From Clostridia bacterium (GTDB taxonomy: Bacteria > Bacillota > Clostridia > Peptostreptococcales > Anaerovoracaceae), in contig JAKSSQ010000002.1 of NCBI GenBank assembly GCA_024403005.1, forward strand, positions 1 through 26,243: a DNA stretch of 26,243 nt, in the 5' to 3' direction. The position numbers and the translations under genes were made by a program. The notes under the pieces were generated by a model that saw only the letters and a program-made list of their open reading frames with translations, did not search any database and was not told the DNA's origin. Shown here piece by piece: positions 14,487 through 22,410 of the stretch. Within the stretch, counting starts at the first letter, position 1, and each line of letters begins with the position of its first letter.

Positions 14487-14786
14487 ATGAGTGAAAAACC
14501 TTTCTGGGAAGGTAAGCACTACTCGTTCCATCAGAACAGAGAATGCGAGTTCTTTCCCTGCCACGAAACAGATAACCCAGACGAATTCAGCTGTCTGTTC
14601 TGTTACTGCCCGCTCTATGCTTTAGGAAGCAAGTGCGGCGGAAACTACAGCAGCACTGAAACCTGTGCGAAGGACTGCAGCAGCTGCATGATTCCTCACA
14701 CAAAGAAGGGCTACGGATACATCATCGGCAAATACAGTGAAATAAGCGAATTGGTAGAAAAACAGATGAAATCGGAGGCAAAATAA
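14487..14786 (+). CDS. Cysteine-rich small domain protein
   Basis: A 99-residue protein matching the cysteine-rich small domain family (Pfam PF04071 type), thought to bind metal, with no established function. The diagnostic pattern is visible: FHQNRECEFFPCHE, then FSCLFCYCPLYALGSKCGGNY, then CAKDCSSCMIPH. That is ten cysteines and several histidines in about 65 residues, followed by a helical lysine-rich tail. The start at 14487 is fixed by GGAGG (14473-14477), 9 bases upstream; the in-frame GTG at 14481 is too close to it. Its stop overlaps the start of the next gene by one base. Confidence 0.85.
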   Translation: MSEKPFWEGKHYSFHQNRECEFFPCHETDNPDEFSCLFCYCPLYALGSKCGGNYSSTETCAKDCSSCMIPHTKKGYGYIIGKYSEISELVEKQMKSEAK

Positions 14787-15832
14787 TGGGTCTTTTTTCC
14801 AGCGGTAAATCCTGCCCAATCTGCGGCGGTGAAACTCCTCGTCTTTTCCCCACTAAAGTACAGGGTCTGCCCCTCTGCAAGGAATGCGCAGGCAAAATAA
14901 GCATGGAAAGCTCCATGCTCAAGTCCCTTACAATCGACGGACTGTGGGACCACATGGACTACAGAACTGCAAATGCAGAAACATTCGCATCCTTTATGGA
15001 TACAGAAGTTTACGGAATGGGCGGCGACAAGCTCCATATCGACGGAGAAAAGGGCCTGTTCTACATTGCAGCAGGCAATGCGGTAAATCCGCCCATCTTT
15101 AAGTGCAGCGAACTCAAGAGCTTCAACCTTATCGAAGACGGCAGAACTATTGCGCAGGGCAATGCATTGGGCTTCAATGCGACAGACAGCTCCATTTATA
15201 CCTACAGAATTCCCCCTCGCAAGTACAAGGACGTTACAGTTACAAAACCTGCAGCATCCGCACCTGTGCAGGCTCCGAAGGATAACATGCTGTCTCACGG
15301 CGTAAACGGCATGGCTAACAGACCTTCTGCAGGCCACATGTCTCCGGCAGCTGCAAACGGCGGAAGACCCGGTTCTCAGACTGTGACCACAATCGAAAGA
15401 GAAGAAGAAACTCCCAGCCGTCCCATCGGATCATTAAGATTTACTATTACTCTTGAAAATCCGTACTGGAAGAACAAGGAATACCAGATGAGCCTTCCTT
15501 ATCTGAACAGCTATAACGCTATCCCCGATTGGATCAACGACTACAAGGTGCTCGTAGCTGCAGCTATGGACACATGCATGGCTCTTTCCAGAATGATGGG
15601 CTTCGTAAGCCCCGAAGAAAAGGCAAGAGCTGCCAAGGAAAAGGCAGATGCAATCGCTGCAATCCACAATGCAGAAACAGCTGCAAAGGAAGCTGAAGCT
15701 GCCGCAAAGGAAGCAAAGGCTACAGACATGGCCGCTGCAGTTGAAATGATTAAGAAGTGGAAAGAACTTCTTGATATGGGCGCTATTACACAGGAAGAGT
15801 TTGACAAAAAGAAAGCAGAAATATTAGGGTAG
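14786..15832 (+). CDS. Zinc-ribbon DUF4428 protein with C-terminal SHOCT domain
   Basis: A 348-residue, probably cytoplasmic protein of unknown function. The N-terminus is a short treble-clef type zinc ribbon (CPICGGE at 10-16 and CKEC near 32-35) of the DUF4428 type. A PH-like beta-rich region follows (about 60-150), then a low-complexity Pro/Ala/Gly linker (about 155-205). A second domain (about 210-275) contains the partly conserved FTITLENPYWKNKEYQM. An alanine-lysine-glutamate coiled coil (about 277-320, with repeated AAKEA units) leads to a SHOCT domain at the end (KKWKELLDMGAITQEEFDKK). Such proteins often sit next to phage, stress or secretion genes, but no role is proven. GGAGG at 14773-14777 precedes the ATG. 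The hom gene starts 5 bases after its stop. Confidence 0.78.
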   Translation: MGLFSSGKSCPICGGETPRLFPTKVQGLPLCKECAGKISMESSMLKSLTIDGLWDHMDYRTANAETFASFMDTEVYGMGGDKLHIDGEKGLFYIAAGNAVNPPIFKCSELKSFNLIEDGRTIAQGNALGFNATDSSIYTYRIPPRKYKDVTVTKPAASAPVQAPKDNMLSHGVNGMANRPSAGHMSPAAANGGRPGSQTVTTIEREEETPSRPIGSLRFTITLENPYWKNKEYQMSLPYLNSYNAIPDWINDYKVLVAAAMDTCMALSRMMGFVSPEEKARAAKEKADAIAAIHNAETAAKEAEAAAKEAKATDMAAAVEMIKKWKELLDMGAITQEEFDKKKAEILG

Positions 15833-15837
15833 TTTTT

Positions 15838-16848
15838 ATGGATAAGAAGATTAACGTTGCACTGCTGGGCTTCGGCAATGTAGGAAGCGGTACATATACT
15901 GCATTTAAGGAAAACTGCGAACTTATAAGCAAAAAAGTCGGTGCAGAAGTAGTAATCAAGAAGATTCTTGTAAGAAATATTGCTAATGCAAGAAGAGTAG
16001 ACGCTCCTGCAGAACTCTTTACAACAGACTTTAACGAAATTTTAAACGATGCAGACATTCAGATTGTAGCGGAACTCATGGGCGGCATCGAACCCGCTAC
16101 AGAGTACATGCTTAAGTCTCTTGCTGCAGGAAAGCACGTTGTTTCCGCAAACAAGGCAGCTCTCGCAAACGCTCTGCCAAAGTTCAACGAAGCAGCTAAG
16201 GCTGCAGGCTGCATGCTCCGCTACGAAGCTGCAGTATGCGGCGCAATTCCTGTAATGGGCGCTATTTCCAGAGCTCTTACAGGCAACGAAATTACCAAGG
16301 TTTCCGGTATCGTTAACGGTACTACAAACTATATACTTACCAGAATGGCTGCAGAAGGTGCTCCCTATGCAGACGTTCTTGCAGATGCGCAGGCTCTGGG
16401 CTTTGCAGAAGCAGACCCGACCGGCGACGTAGAAGGTTTCGACGCTGCTAACAAGCTGAGCCTTCTCACAGCTGCATGTTTCGGTGTTTACATCCACCCG
16501 GACGACATCGACAGAACCGGTATTACCGGCGTAACAATGGACGATCTTAAGGCTGCAGAAGCAGCAGATTGCAAGATTAAGCTCATCGCAAGCTCCGAAA
16601 TCAAGGACGGCAAGGTATGCGCAAGCGTGAAGCCAATTCAGGTTCCCGCAGAAAGCTTCCTCGGACGCTGCGGCAGCGAATTCAACGCAGTACAGATCGA
16701 CTGCAACATGGCAGGCCCCATCTTCCTGCAGGGCAAGGGCGCAGGTCCCGAACCCACCGGAAGCGCTGTAGCCGGAGACATAATCGAAATTGCACAGGCA
16801 ATAGTAAACGGAACTGCATCCAAGCAGCCCGAAACAGCTATACTTTAA
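15838..16848 (+). CDS. hom: Homoserine dehydrogenase, short form without ACT domain
   Basis: Reduces aspartate semialdehyde to homoserine with NAD(P)H, the branch point towards threonine, methionine and isoleucine. It has 336 residues. An N-terminal nucleotide-binding fold carries GFGNVGSGT (11-19) and VSANKAALA. The catalytic domain has GIVNGTTNYIL and the signature EADPTGDVEGFDAANK with Lys206 as proposed catalytic residue. The protein ends soon after the core. The C-terminal ACT domain of the common 400-440 residue bacterial form is missing, so threonine feedback of the usual kind is not expected. The ribosome site is weak (AGGG about 8 bases upstream). It lies 5 bases behind the DUF4428 gene, and the SEC-C gene follows after 19 bases. 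No other threonine gene is in the window. Confidence 0.94.
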   Translation: MDKKINVALLGFGNVGSGTYTAFKENCELISKKVGAEVVIKKILVRNIANARRVDAPAELFTTDFNEILNDADIQIVAELMGGIEPATEYMLKSLAAGKHVVSANKAALANALPKFNEAAKAAGCMLRYEAAVCGAIPVMGAISRALTGNEITKVSGIVNGTTNYILTRMAAEGAPYADVLADAQALGFAEADPTGDVEGFDAANKLSLLTAACFGVYIHPDDIDRTGITGVTMDDLKAAEAADCKIKLIASSEIKDGKVCASVKPIQVPAESFLGRCGSEFNAVQIDCNMAGPIFLQGKGAGPEPTGSAVAGDIIEIAQAIVNGTASKQPETAIL

Positions 16849-16867
16849 CTAAACGGAGGAAAATAAA

Positions 16868-17368
16868 TTGAGCCTTTTCAAGGAATGGAACAAGTTAATC
16901 GGCGGCCAGACACAGGCTACTATCGATAAATTCTGGGAAGAATACGCAACAACAGAACAGAGAATCTATCAGGATGTTCTCGCTAACTATCCCGCTAAGC
17001 CTGCCGGAGTTATCGGCGATCTCATTAAGAAGTACGAAGCAAGACCCGCTATCTTCATGGGATTCCTCGACGGCATCAACACATCCCTCACAGCTCCTCT
17101 CGATCTTGAACCCATGGACGAAACAACAGAAATCGAGCTGGACATCGTTTGGGAAAAGCTGCTGTTTAACATGTTCAAGGCAGATGCAGACTATCTGTAC
17201 GGCCTGGAAGAATGGAAGAACATCGTTACAGAAGAAAGATACAAGGAAATTTACGATGAATTCCGCAGATCCAGAACTGTACGCGTAGAAAAGAAGCCCG
17301 GCAGAAACGATCCCTGCCCCTGCGGAAGCGGCAAGAAGTATAAGAACTGCTGCGGAAAGAACGCATAA
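16868..17368 (+). CDS. SEC-C motif protein with TTG start
   Basis: A 166-residue protein of unknown function. The last 25 residues are a classic SEC-C zinc motif (PGRNDPCPCGSGKKYKNCC), as found at the end of SecA and in many small proteins. The helical N-terminal 130 residues (LFKEWNKLIGGQTQATIDKFWEEY and so on) resemble other SEC-C proteins of Clostridia without a known activity. TTG 16868 is the start: GGAGG (16856-16860) lies 7 bases before it and no ATG is nearby. Its stop overlaps the nth start (TAATG), giving a likely translational coupling. Confidence 0.82.
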   Translation: MSLFKEWNKLIGGQTQATIDKFWEEYATTEQRIYQDVLANYPAKPAGVIGDLIKKYEARPAIFMGFLDGINTSLTAPLDLEPMDETTEIELDIVWEKLLFNMFKADADYLYGLEEWKNIVTEERYKEIYDEFRRSRTVRVEKKPGRNDPCPCGSGKKYKNCCGKNA

Positions 17369-18006
17369 TGGCTGCAAAGCTCACGAAAAAACAGATTGCA
17401 GAAGCCATAGAGCTTCTTAAACTCGAATATCCGGATGCTGGCTGCGAACTGGACTACGGAACTACATTTCAGCTTCTCGTAAGCGTAGTTCTGTCCGCGC
17501 AGACCACGGATGTAAGTGTAAACAAAGTAACACCGGCGCTTTTTGCAAAAGCGCCGGATGCTTTTGCTATGGCAAAACTGTCCGAAGAGGAAATAGGAGA
17601 CTTTATAAGGCGCATAGGCATGTGGAAGCAGAAGTCTGCCAACGTTAAAAAGCTGGCAGGCATTATTGCCGAAGAATATAACGGAGAAGTTCCGGGAGAT
17701 TTCGATAAGCTTACAGCTCTGCCAGGAGTAGGCAGGAAGACTGCCAACGTAGTGCTGGCTGAAGCCTTCGGTGCTCAGAAAATCGCAGTGGATACCCACG
17801 TTTTCCGCCTGGCCAACCGCATTGGCTTCACGCAGGAAGACGATGTGCTGGCTACAGAGAAGGGCCTTATGAAGGCTTTCCCCGAAGACAGCTGGACGAA
17901 GATGCACCACTGCCTTATCTGGCACGGCCGCCGCGTCTGCAGTGCGAGAAAACCCGCCTGCGAAGGCTGCTGTCTGGATGGTTTATGCAAGAAGAACGGA
18001 TTATAA
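17368..18006 (+). CDS. nth: Endonuclease III
   Basis: A DNA glycosylase/AP lyase of base excision repair that removes oxidised pyrimidines. It has 212 residues, the normal length. The helix-hairpin-helix LPGVGRKTANVV (118-129) holds the catalytic Lys124, and VDTHV supplies Asp142. The iron-sulphur cluster ligands are complete with the standard C-x6-C-x2-C-x5-C spacing (Cys191, Cys198, Cys201, Cys207). The gene overlaps the SEC-C gene by one base and lies one base before trmL, so it is in the middle of a tight operon and probably relies on translational coupling, having no strong ribosome site of its own. Confidence 0.97.
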   Translation: MAAKLTKKQIAEAIELLKLEYPDAGCELDYGTTFQLLVSVVLSAQTTDVSVNKVTPALFAKAPDAFAMAKLSEEEIGDFIRRIGMWKQKSANVKKLAGIIAEEYNGEVPGDFDKLTALPGVGRKTANVVLAEAFGAQKIAVDTHVFRLANRIGFTQEDDVLATEKGLMKAFPEDSWTKMHHCLIWHGRRVCSARKPACEGCCLDGLCKKNGL

Positions 18007-18007
18007 C

Positions 18008-18478
18008 ATGGCATTTCATATAGTTCTGGTGGAACCCGAGATTCCGCCCAACACAGGCAACATTTCCAGAACCTGTGCTGCGACAAATACATACCTCCAT
18101 TTGGTCAAACCCCTTGGTTTTAACATCGACGACAGGACCGTAAAGAGGGCGGGGCTGGATTACTGGCCTTTCGTTAAGCTGGAAGTCCACGAAAGCTTCC
18201 AGGCGTTTCTGGAAAAGTACGGAGACCACCGCATGTGGCTCTCCACAACCAAAGGAAAGCAGCTCTACACCGACGTTAAATACGAAGATGGAGACATGCT
18301 GCTCTTCGGCCGCGAAACAGCGGGCCTTCCGAGAGATTTCATAGCTGCCAACATGGAAAAATGCATACGTATACCCATGAGCGAAGACACCAGACTGAGG
18401 TCCTTCAATTTATCCAATTCCGCTGCTGTCGTGCTTTTCGAAGCATTAAGGCAGACCGGATTTGAAGGCCTTGAATGA
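18008..18478 (+). CDS. trmL: tRNA (cytidine/uridine-34) 2'-O-methyltransferase, TrmL type
   Basis: A SPOUT-fold (knotted) methyltransferase that methylates the wobble ribose of certain leucine tRNAs, using S-adenosylmethionine. It has 156 residues, the usual TrmL size. Signatures: HIVLVEPEIPPNTGNISRTCAA-type N-terminus (positions 4-25), the VKPLGF and RAGLDYW segments, LLFGRETAGLP, and the C-terminal knot IPMSEDTRLRSFNLSNSAAV. ATG 18008 is one base after the nth stop. An upstream in-frame start at 17942 would overlap nth by 65 bases and lose the family N-terminus. It is the last gene of the run; the next promoter region begins directly at its stop codon. Confidence 0.95.
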   Translation: MAFHIVLVEPEIPPNTGNISRTCAATNTYLHLVKPLGFNIDDRTVKRAGLDYWPFVKLEVHESFQAFLEKYGDHRMWLSTTKGKQLYTDVKYEDGDMLLFGRETAGLPRDFIAANMEKCIRIPMSEDTRLRSFNLSNSAAVVLFEALRQTGFEGLE

Positions 18479-18480
18479 TG

Positions 18481-18513
18481 TAATTGACACCTGTAATTCC
18501 ATAATTGACACCT
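18481..18513. promoter_or_regulatory. Two direct repeats upstream of the XRE gene
   Basis: TAATTGACACCT occurs at 18481-18492 and again at 18502-18513, exactly 21 bases apart, two turns of the helix on the same face. Each copy contains a consensus -35 box TTGACA. The second one is at about the right distance from a -10-like TCTTAT (18529-18534). Candidate operator for the regulator encoded just downstream. Confidence 0.5.
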
Positions 18514-18563
18514 TAAAAGAAAATAATCTCTTATTCTAGTAAACTCTATTTCGGGAGATTATT

Positions 18564-18905
18564 ATGCAAGAGATGTCACGTCATTTATTAGAAATACGAT
18601 CTTCGATGGGCTTAAGTCAGAAGGAATTTGCAGACAGGATAGGTGTTTCCTGGGCTGCATATAAGAATTACGAGTCCGGCCGCAGAGCCATGCCGTCGGA
18701 TATACTTAAGAACACGGCGATAGTATGCGGTGTAAGCATGGATTACATTGCAGGACTTACAGACATCCCCTATGCTCCGGACTGCACGGTCGATAATTTT
18801 TATTCGCACTTCAACAAGCTTTCCCCGGGAAGACGAATGTTTGTGGAAGAAGTTACGGAAGACCAGTACGCAAGGCAGCTTAAGGAACTGCAAAAGCAGG
18901 AATAG
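18564..18905 (+). CDS. XRE (Cro/CI) family transcription regulator
   Basis: A 113-residue regulator. The helix-turn-helix is at about 12-62 (MGLSQKEFADRIGVSWAAYKNYESGRR, then MPSDILKNTAIVCGVSMDYIAGL), a typical lambda-Cro type. The C-terminal 45 residues are helical and unassigned. GGGAG (18552-18556) precedes the ATG by 7 bases. It has its own promoter region between trmL and itself with two 21-base-spaced repeats, suggesting autoregulation. Targets are unknown. It is transcribed towards rpoN, which has a separate promoter. Confidence 0.88.
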   Translation: MQEMSRHLLEIRSSMGLSQKEFADRIGVSWAAYKNYESGRRAMPSDILKNTAIVCGVSMDYIAGLTDIPYAPDCTVDNFYSHFNKLSPGRRMFVEEVTEDQYARQLKELQKQE

Positions 18906-18985
18906 CAGGCAGATTCAATATGTTTCAGATAATTACCGGCACAGCGGATATAACTGTTCGTGCTGGTTTTTTATTGCCGCAAATA

Positions 18986-18994
18986 TGTTATAAT
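18986..18994 (+). promoter_or_regulatory. rpoN promoter, extended -10
   Basis: TGT-TATAAT (18986-18994) is a consensus extended -10 element. The -35 position holds only a T run (18967-18972). Seven bases separate TATAAT from the ATG at 19002, leaving no room for a ribosome site. Confidence 0.6.
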
Positions 18995-19001
18995 AATGTT
19001 T

Positions 19002-20423
19002 ATGAGACAAGACTTTGCTTTTTTAACTGAACAAACTCAGCAGCTCAAAATGACGCCGCAATTGCTGCAGGCGATTAATGTGCTGCAGCTTACAGCCATG
19101 CAGCTGGATGAATTTGTTCAGGAGCAGCTTCTCTCCAATCCGCTCCTCGAGCCGGATGAATCCCAGCCAAGGGAAGAAGGTTCGGAAGGGGACGACCTGG
19201 AAATTACCGCAGATGCGCCCTCTGCAGAACGCGGACAGGTCGAAATTAACTGGGCAGAATATCTGCAGGACATGGACCGCACACCACACGTGGTGGATGC
19301 CCCGGCTGCAGACGAAGACGAAGTATCAAGAGATCCGGCAGTTCCGAGCAGCGTATCCCTTGCGGAATACTTAAACACTCAGCTGCAGTTTGCAGGGCTG
19401 GAAAAGGACATGCTGGAACTCTGCAGGTACATTGCAGACTGCCTGGAAGAAGACGGGTATCTTCGCGTAAGCTTAGAAGATATCGCAGCTTCCACAGGTG
19501 CAGATGTTAAGAAAGTTAAGGAAGCGCTTCTGCACATACAGGGCATGGAGCCGGCAGGAGTCGGTGCAAGAGACCTGGCAGAATGCCTTACGCTCCAGTT
19601 AATACGTAAAGGTCTGGATGAACCACTGGTCCTTAAATTAGTAAGAAACCACCTGGAAGATATCGCGGCAAACCGCATCGGAACCATGGCTAAAAAGCTT
19701 GGCGAAGATACTTCAGAAATCCAGTATGCCTGCGACATAATAAAGACACTGGACCCCAAGCCCGGCAGGCTTTACAGTTCGGAATCCGCTCCTCAGTACA
19801 TCTATCCGGATGTAAGCGCAGAGCTGGTTAACGGCAAAGCTCAGATCTTCTTAACAGAAGGCAGCTGCCCAAGGCTCATGATAAGCCCTTACTATAAAAA
19901 GCTGCTGGAAGACAACAATTCCGACGTACAGCTTAAGGATTTCCTGGAAGAAAGGCTCAATTCCGCAGTCTGGCTGATAAAATGCATGGACCAGCGCAAA
20001 TCCACCATAATGGCTGTAACAGCTGCCATCATGGAAATGCAGCCGGATCTTTTAACTCAGGGCAGAAAAGGCTTAAGGCCCATGACGCTGGCCCAGATTT
20101 CCGAGGCTGCGGGGGTTCACGAATCCACCGTAAGCAGAGCTGTCTGCGGCAAATACCTGCAGACTCCCAAGGGCATATTCGAGCTCAGATCGCTTTTCGG
20201 CGGTGGGGTCACGAAGGACAGCGGCGAAGCCGTAACCACGGAAGGCATTAAAAAGATAATTAAGGACAGGATCGAGGCTGAAAATCCGTCGGCCCCGCTG
20301 AGCGACCAGGCTCTGTCCGATATTTTAAAGAAGGAAAACGGAATAGATATTTCGAGACGAACTGTAACAAAATACAGGGAATCCATGAATATACCGTCTT
20401 CGACGGGTAGAAAACGCTATTGA
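19002..20423 (+). CDS. rpoN: RNA polymerase sigma-54 factor
   Basis: Sigma-54, which directs RNA polymerase to -24/-12 promoters that need an ATP-driven activator. It has 473 residues from ATG 19002; ATG 18996 is also possible. The N-terminal region I (QTQQLKMTPQLLQAINVLQL at about 10-29, continuing LSNPLLEP) binds activator and core. An acidic region II follows (about 50-110). The core-binding domain lies near 115-300, and the C-terminus has the helix-turn-helix (ISEAAGVHESTVSRAV) and the RpoN box (RRTVTKYRE). No ribosome site lies before the start, and the -10 box is immediately upstream. No activator gene and no -24/-12 promoter were found in the window. The pgk gene follows after 27 bases, in keeping with clostridial gene order. 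Confidence 0.96.
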   Translation: MRQDFAFLTEQTQQLKMTPQLLQAINVLQLTAMQLDEFVQEQLLSNPLLEPDESQPREEGSEGDDLEITADAPSAERGQVEINWAEYLQDMDRTPHVVDAPAADEDEVSRDPAVPSSVSLAEYLNTQLQFAGLEKDMLELCRYIADCLEEDGYLRVSLEDIAASTGADVKKVKEALLHIQGMEPAGVGARDLAECLTLQLIRKGLDEPLVLKLVRNHLEDIAANRIGTMAKKLGEDTSEIQYACDIIKTLDPKPGRLYSSESAPQYIYPDVSAELVNGKAQIFLTEGSCPRLMISPYYKKLLEDNNSDVQLKDFLEERLNSAVWLIKCMDQRKSTIMAVTAAIMEMQPDLLTQGRKGLRPMTLAQISEAAGVHESTVSRAVCGKYLQTPKGIFELRSLFGGGVTKDSGEAVTTEGIKKIIKDRIEAENPSAPLSDQALSDILKKENGIDISRRTVTKYRESMNIPSSTGRKRY

Positions 20424-20450
20424 TATGGCTATGCCATGAAAGGAGCATAA

Positions 20451-21635
20451 ATGAAGAAAACAGTCAGGGATATTGATATTAAGGGTAAGAAAATTATCTG
20501 CCGCTGCGATTTCAACGTGCCTCTCAAGGACGGAGTTATTACAGACGATATTAGAATTACATCCGCAATGCCCACAATTAACTATATGCTGGAGCAGGGT
20601 GCTGCTGTAATCCTCATGAGCCACCTGGGCAGACCCAAGGGAAAGCCCGACAGCGCATATACTCTCGCACCTGTTGCAAAGAGACTTTCCGAACTTCTCG
20701 GCAAGGAAGTTGTATTTGCTGCAAGCGACATCGTCGTAGACGAAGACGTAAAGGCAAAGGCTGCAGCTCTTAAGCCCGGCGAAGTAATGCTCCTGGAAAA
20801 CGTACGCTACAGAGCGGAAGAAGAAAAGAACGACCCCGCCTTCAGCAAGGAACTTGCAGATCTTGCAGACATCTACGTTAACGACGCTTTCGGAACAGCT
20901 CACAGAGCGCATTCCTCCACAGCAGGCGTTGCAGACTATCTGCCCGCAGTAAGCGGCTTCCTTATCGAAAAGGAACTTCAGTTCCTGGGCGAAGCTGTAG
21001 ATAACCCAAAGAGACCTTTCGTTGCCATTCTGGGCGGATCAAAGGTTTCCGACAAGATTGCGGTCATCGAAAACCTCATTAACAAGGCTGACACAATCAT
21101 CATCGGCGGCGGCATGGCTTACACATTCCTCAAGGCAAACGGCAAGGAAATCGGTACAAGCCTCTGCGAAGAAGATAAGCTGGAACTGGCTAAGTCCCTG
21201 CAGGAAAAGGCTCTCGCAAAGGGCGTAATGCTTGTACTTCCCGTAGACAGCAAGTGCGGCGACAAGTTCGCAGAAGACTGCCAGGTTAAGGTTGCAGACG
21301 CAGACATGATGCCTGCAGGCTGGATGGGCATGGATATCGGCCCCAACACCATTAACCTCTACACAGAAGCAGTTAAGAATGCCGGCACAGTAGTATGGAA
21401 CGGCCCCATGGGTGTTTTCGAATTCCCCGCATTTGCAGACGGAACCATGGCTATCGCACAGGCCATGGCAGAATGCAAGGGCACAACAGTAGTTGGCGGC
21501 GGCGACTCCGCAGCAGCTGTAAACAAGTCCGGATATGCAGATAAGATTACACACATCAGCACAGGCGGCGGCGCTTCTCTGGAATTCCTGGAAGGCAGAG
21601 AACTCCCCGGCGTAGCAGTGCTCATGGATAAATAG
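20451..21635 (+). CDS. pgk: Phosphoglycerate kinase
   Basis: Cytoplasmic glycolytic enzyme that transfers the acyl phosphate of 1,3-bisphosphoglycerate to ADP. It has 394 residues, full length. N-domain substrate residues are in CRCDFNVPLKDG (about 18-29), SHLGRPKG and LLENVRYRAEEEKND. C-domain nucleotide residues are in LGGSKVSDKI, NGPMGVFE and GGGDSAAAV. AAGGAG lies 6 bases before the ATG. The 27-base gap after rpoN contains a small palindrome (ATGGC at 20425-20429, GCCAT at 20433-20437) and no clear promoter, so cotranscription with rpoN is likely. It is the first of three glycolytic genes. In other clostridia cggR and gap lie at this junction; both are absent here. Confidence 0.98.
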   Translation: MKKTVRDIDIKGKKIICRCDFNVPLKDGVITDDIRITSAMPTINYMLEQGAAVILMSHLGRPKGKPDSAYTLAPVAKRLSELLGKEVVFAASDIVVDEDVKAKAAALKPGEVMLLENVRYRAEEEKNDPAFSKELADLADIYVNDAFGTAHRAHSSTAGVADYLPAVSGFLIEKELQFLGEAVDNPKRPFVAILGGSKVSDKIAVIENLINKADTIIIGGGMAYTFLKANGKEIGTSLCEEDKLELAKSLQEKALAKGVMLVLPVDSKCGDKFAEDCQVKVADADMMPAGWMGMDIGPNTINLYTEAVKNAGTVVWNGPMGVFEFPAFADGTMAIAQAMAECKGTTVVGGGDSAAAVNKSGYADKITHISTGGGASLEFLEGRELPGVAVLMDK

Positions 21636-21649
21636 ACGAAAGGATAATT

Positions 21650-22408
21650 ATGCGTACACCCTTAATTGCCGGCAACTGGAAAATGCATAAAAACAGCGAA
21701 ACGGCCAGGGACTTCACGAGAGAATTCATGAAGCTTCCCAGACCGGACGACGTTAAAATATGCATTGCAGCGCCTTTCACCGAACTCTTCGCTCTGGAAG
21801 AAATGTTTGTCGGTACTCATCTTTATACAGCAGCGCAGAACATGCATTTCGAAGACGAAGGTGCCTACACCGGCGAAATTTCCGGCCACATGCTTAAGGA
21901 AATCGGCGTAGACTACGTAATCCTCGGCCACTCCGAGAGACGTACGTACTTCAACGAAAGCAACGAAATTATTAATAAAAAGGTGCGCCAGGCATATAAA
22001 TGGGATATAATTCCTATCGTATGCTGCGGCGAAAGCCTGGAACAGCGCGAACAGGGCCTTGCAAGGCATATCGTACGCCACCAGGTAGTTATGGCCTTCG
22101 CAGGCATAAGCGCAGCAGACGTTTCCAGATCTGTAATCGCCTATGAACCAATCTGGGCTATCGGCACAGGAAAAGTTGCCACACCCCAGCAGGCAGAAGA
22201 CATGTGCAGGCTCATAAGATTAACGATTGCAGAAGAGTACAGCCCGGAGGTTGCGGACTGCGTAACCATCCTGTACGGCGGAAGCGTAAAACCGGATAAT
22301 GCTGGCCAGATCATGGCCATGGAAGATATCGATGGAGCCCTCGTTGGCGGCGCAAGCCTCGACCCTCAGAGCTTTATGGACATTGTCAATTACCGTAAGG
22401 AGGTATAG
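21650..22408 (+). CDS. tpiA: Triosephosphate isomerase
   Basis: Interconverts dihydroxyacetone phosphate and glyceraldehyde 3-phosphate. It has 252 residues, the normal length for this TIM barrel. Catalytic residues are Lys11 in AGNWKMHK, His94 in LGHSERR and Glu166 in YEPIWAIGTG. The phosphate-binding YGGSVKPDN loop is present. AAAGGA precedes the ATG. It starts 14 bases after pgk, and its last codons contain the ribosome site (AAGGAGG) of eno, so the three genes are tightly linked. Usually gpmI lies between tpiA and eno in clostridia. Here only two bases separate them. Confidence 0.98.
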   Translation: MRTPLIAGNWKMHKNSETARDFTREFMKLPRPDDVKICIAAPFTELFALEEMFVGTHLYTAAQNMHFEDEGAYTGEISGHMLKEIGVDYVILGHSERRTYFNESNEIINKKVRQAYKWDIIPIVCCGESLEQREQGLARHIVRHQVVMAFAGISAADVSRSVIAYEPIWAIGTGKVATPQQAEDMCRLIRLTIAEEYSPEVADCVTILYGGSVKPDNAGQIMAMEDIDGALVGGASLDPQSFMDIVNYRKEV

Positions 22409-22410
22409 TT

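Noticed and set aside
17942..18007. Earlier in-frame start for trmL inside nth
   Set aside because: The extra residues do not match the family N-terminus, and MAFHIVLVEPEIPPN at 18008 does.
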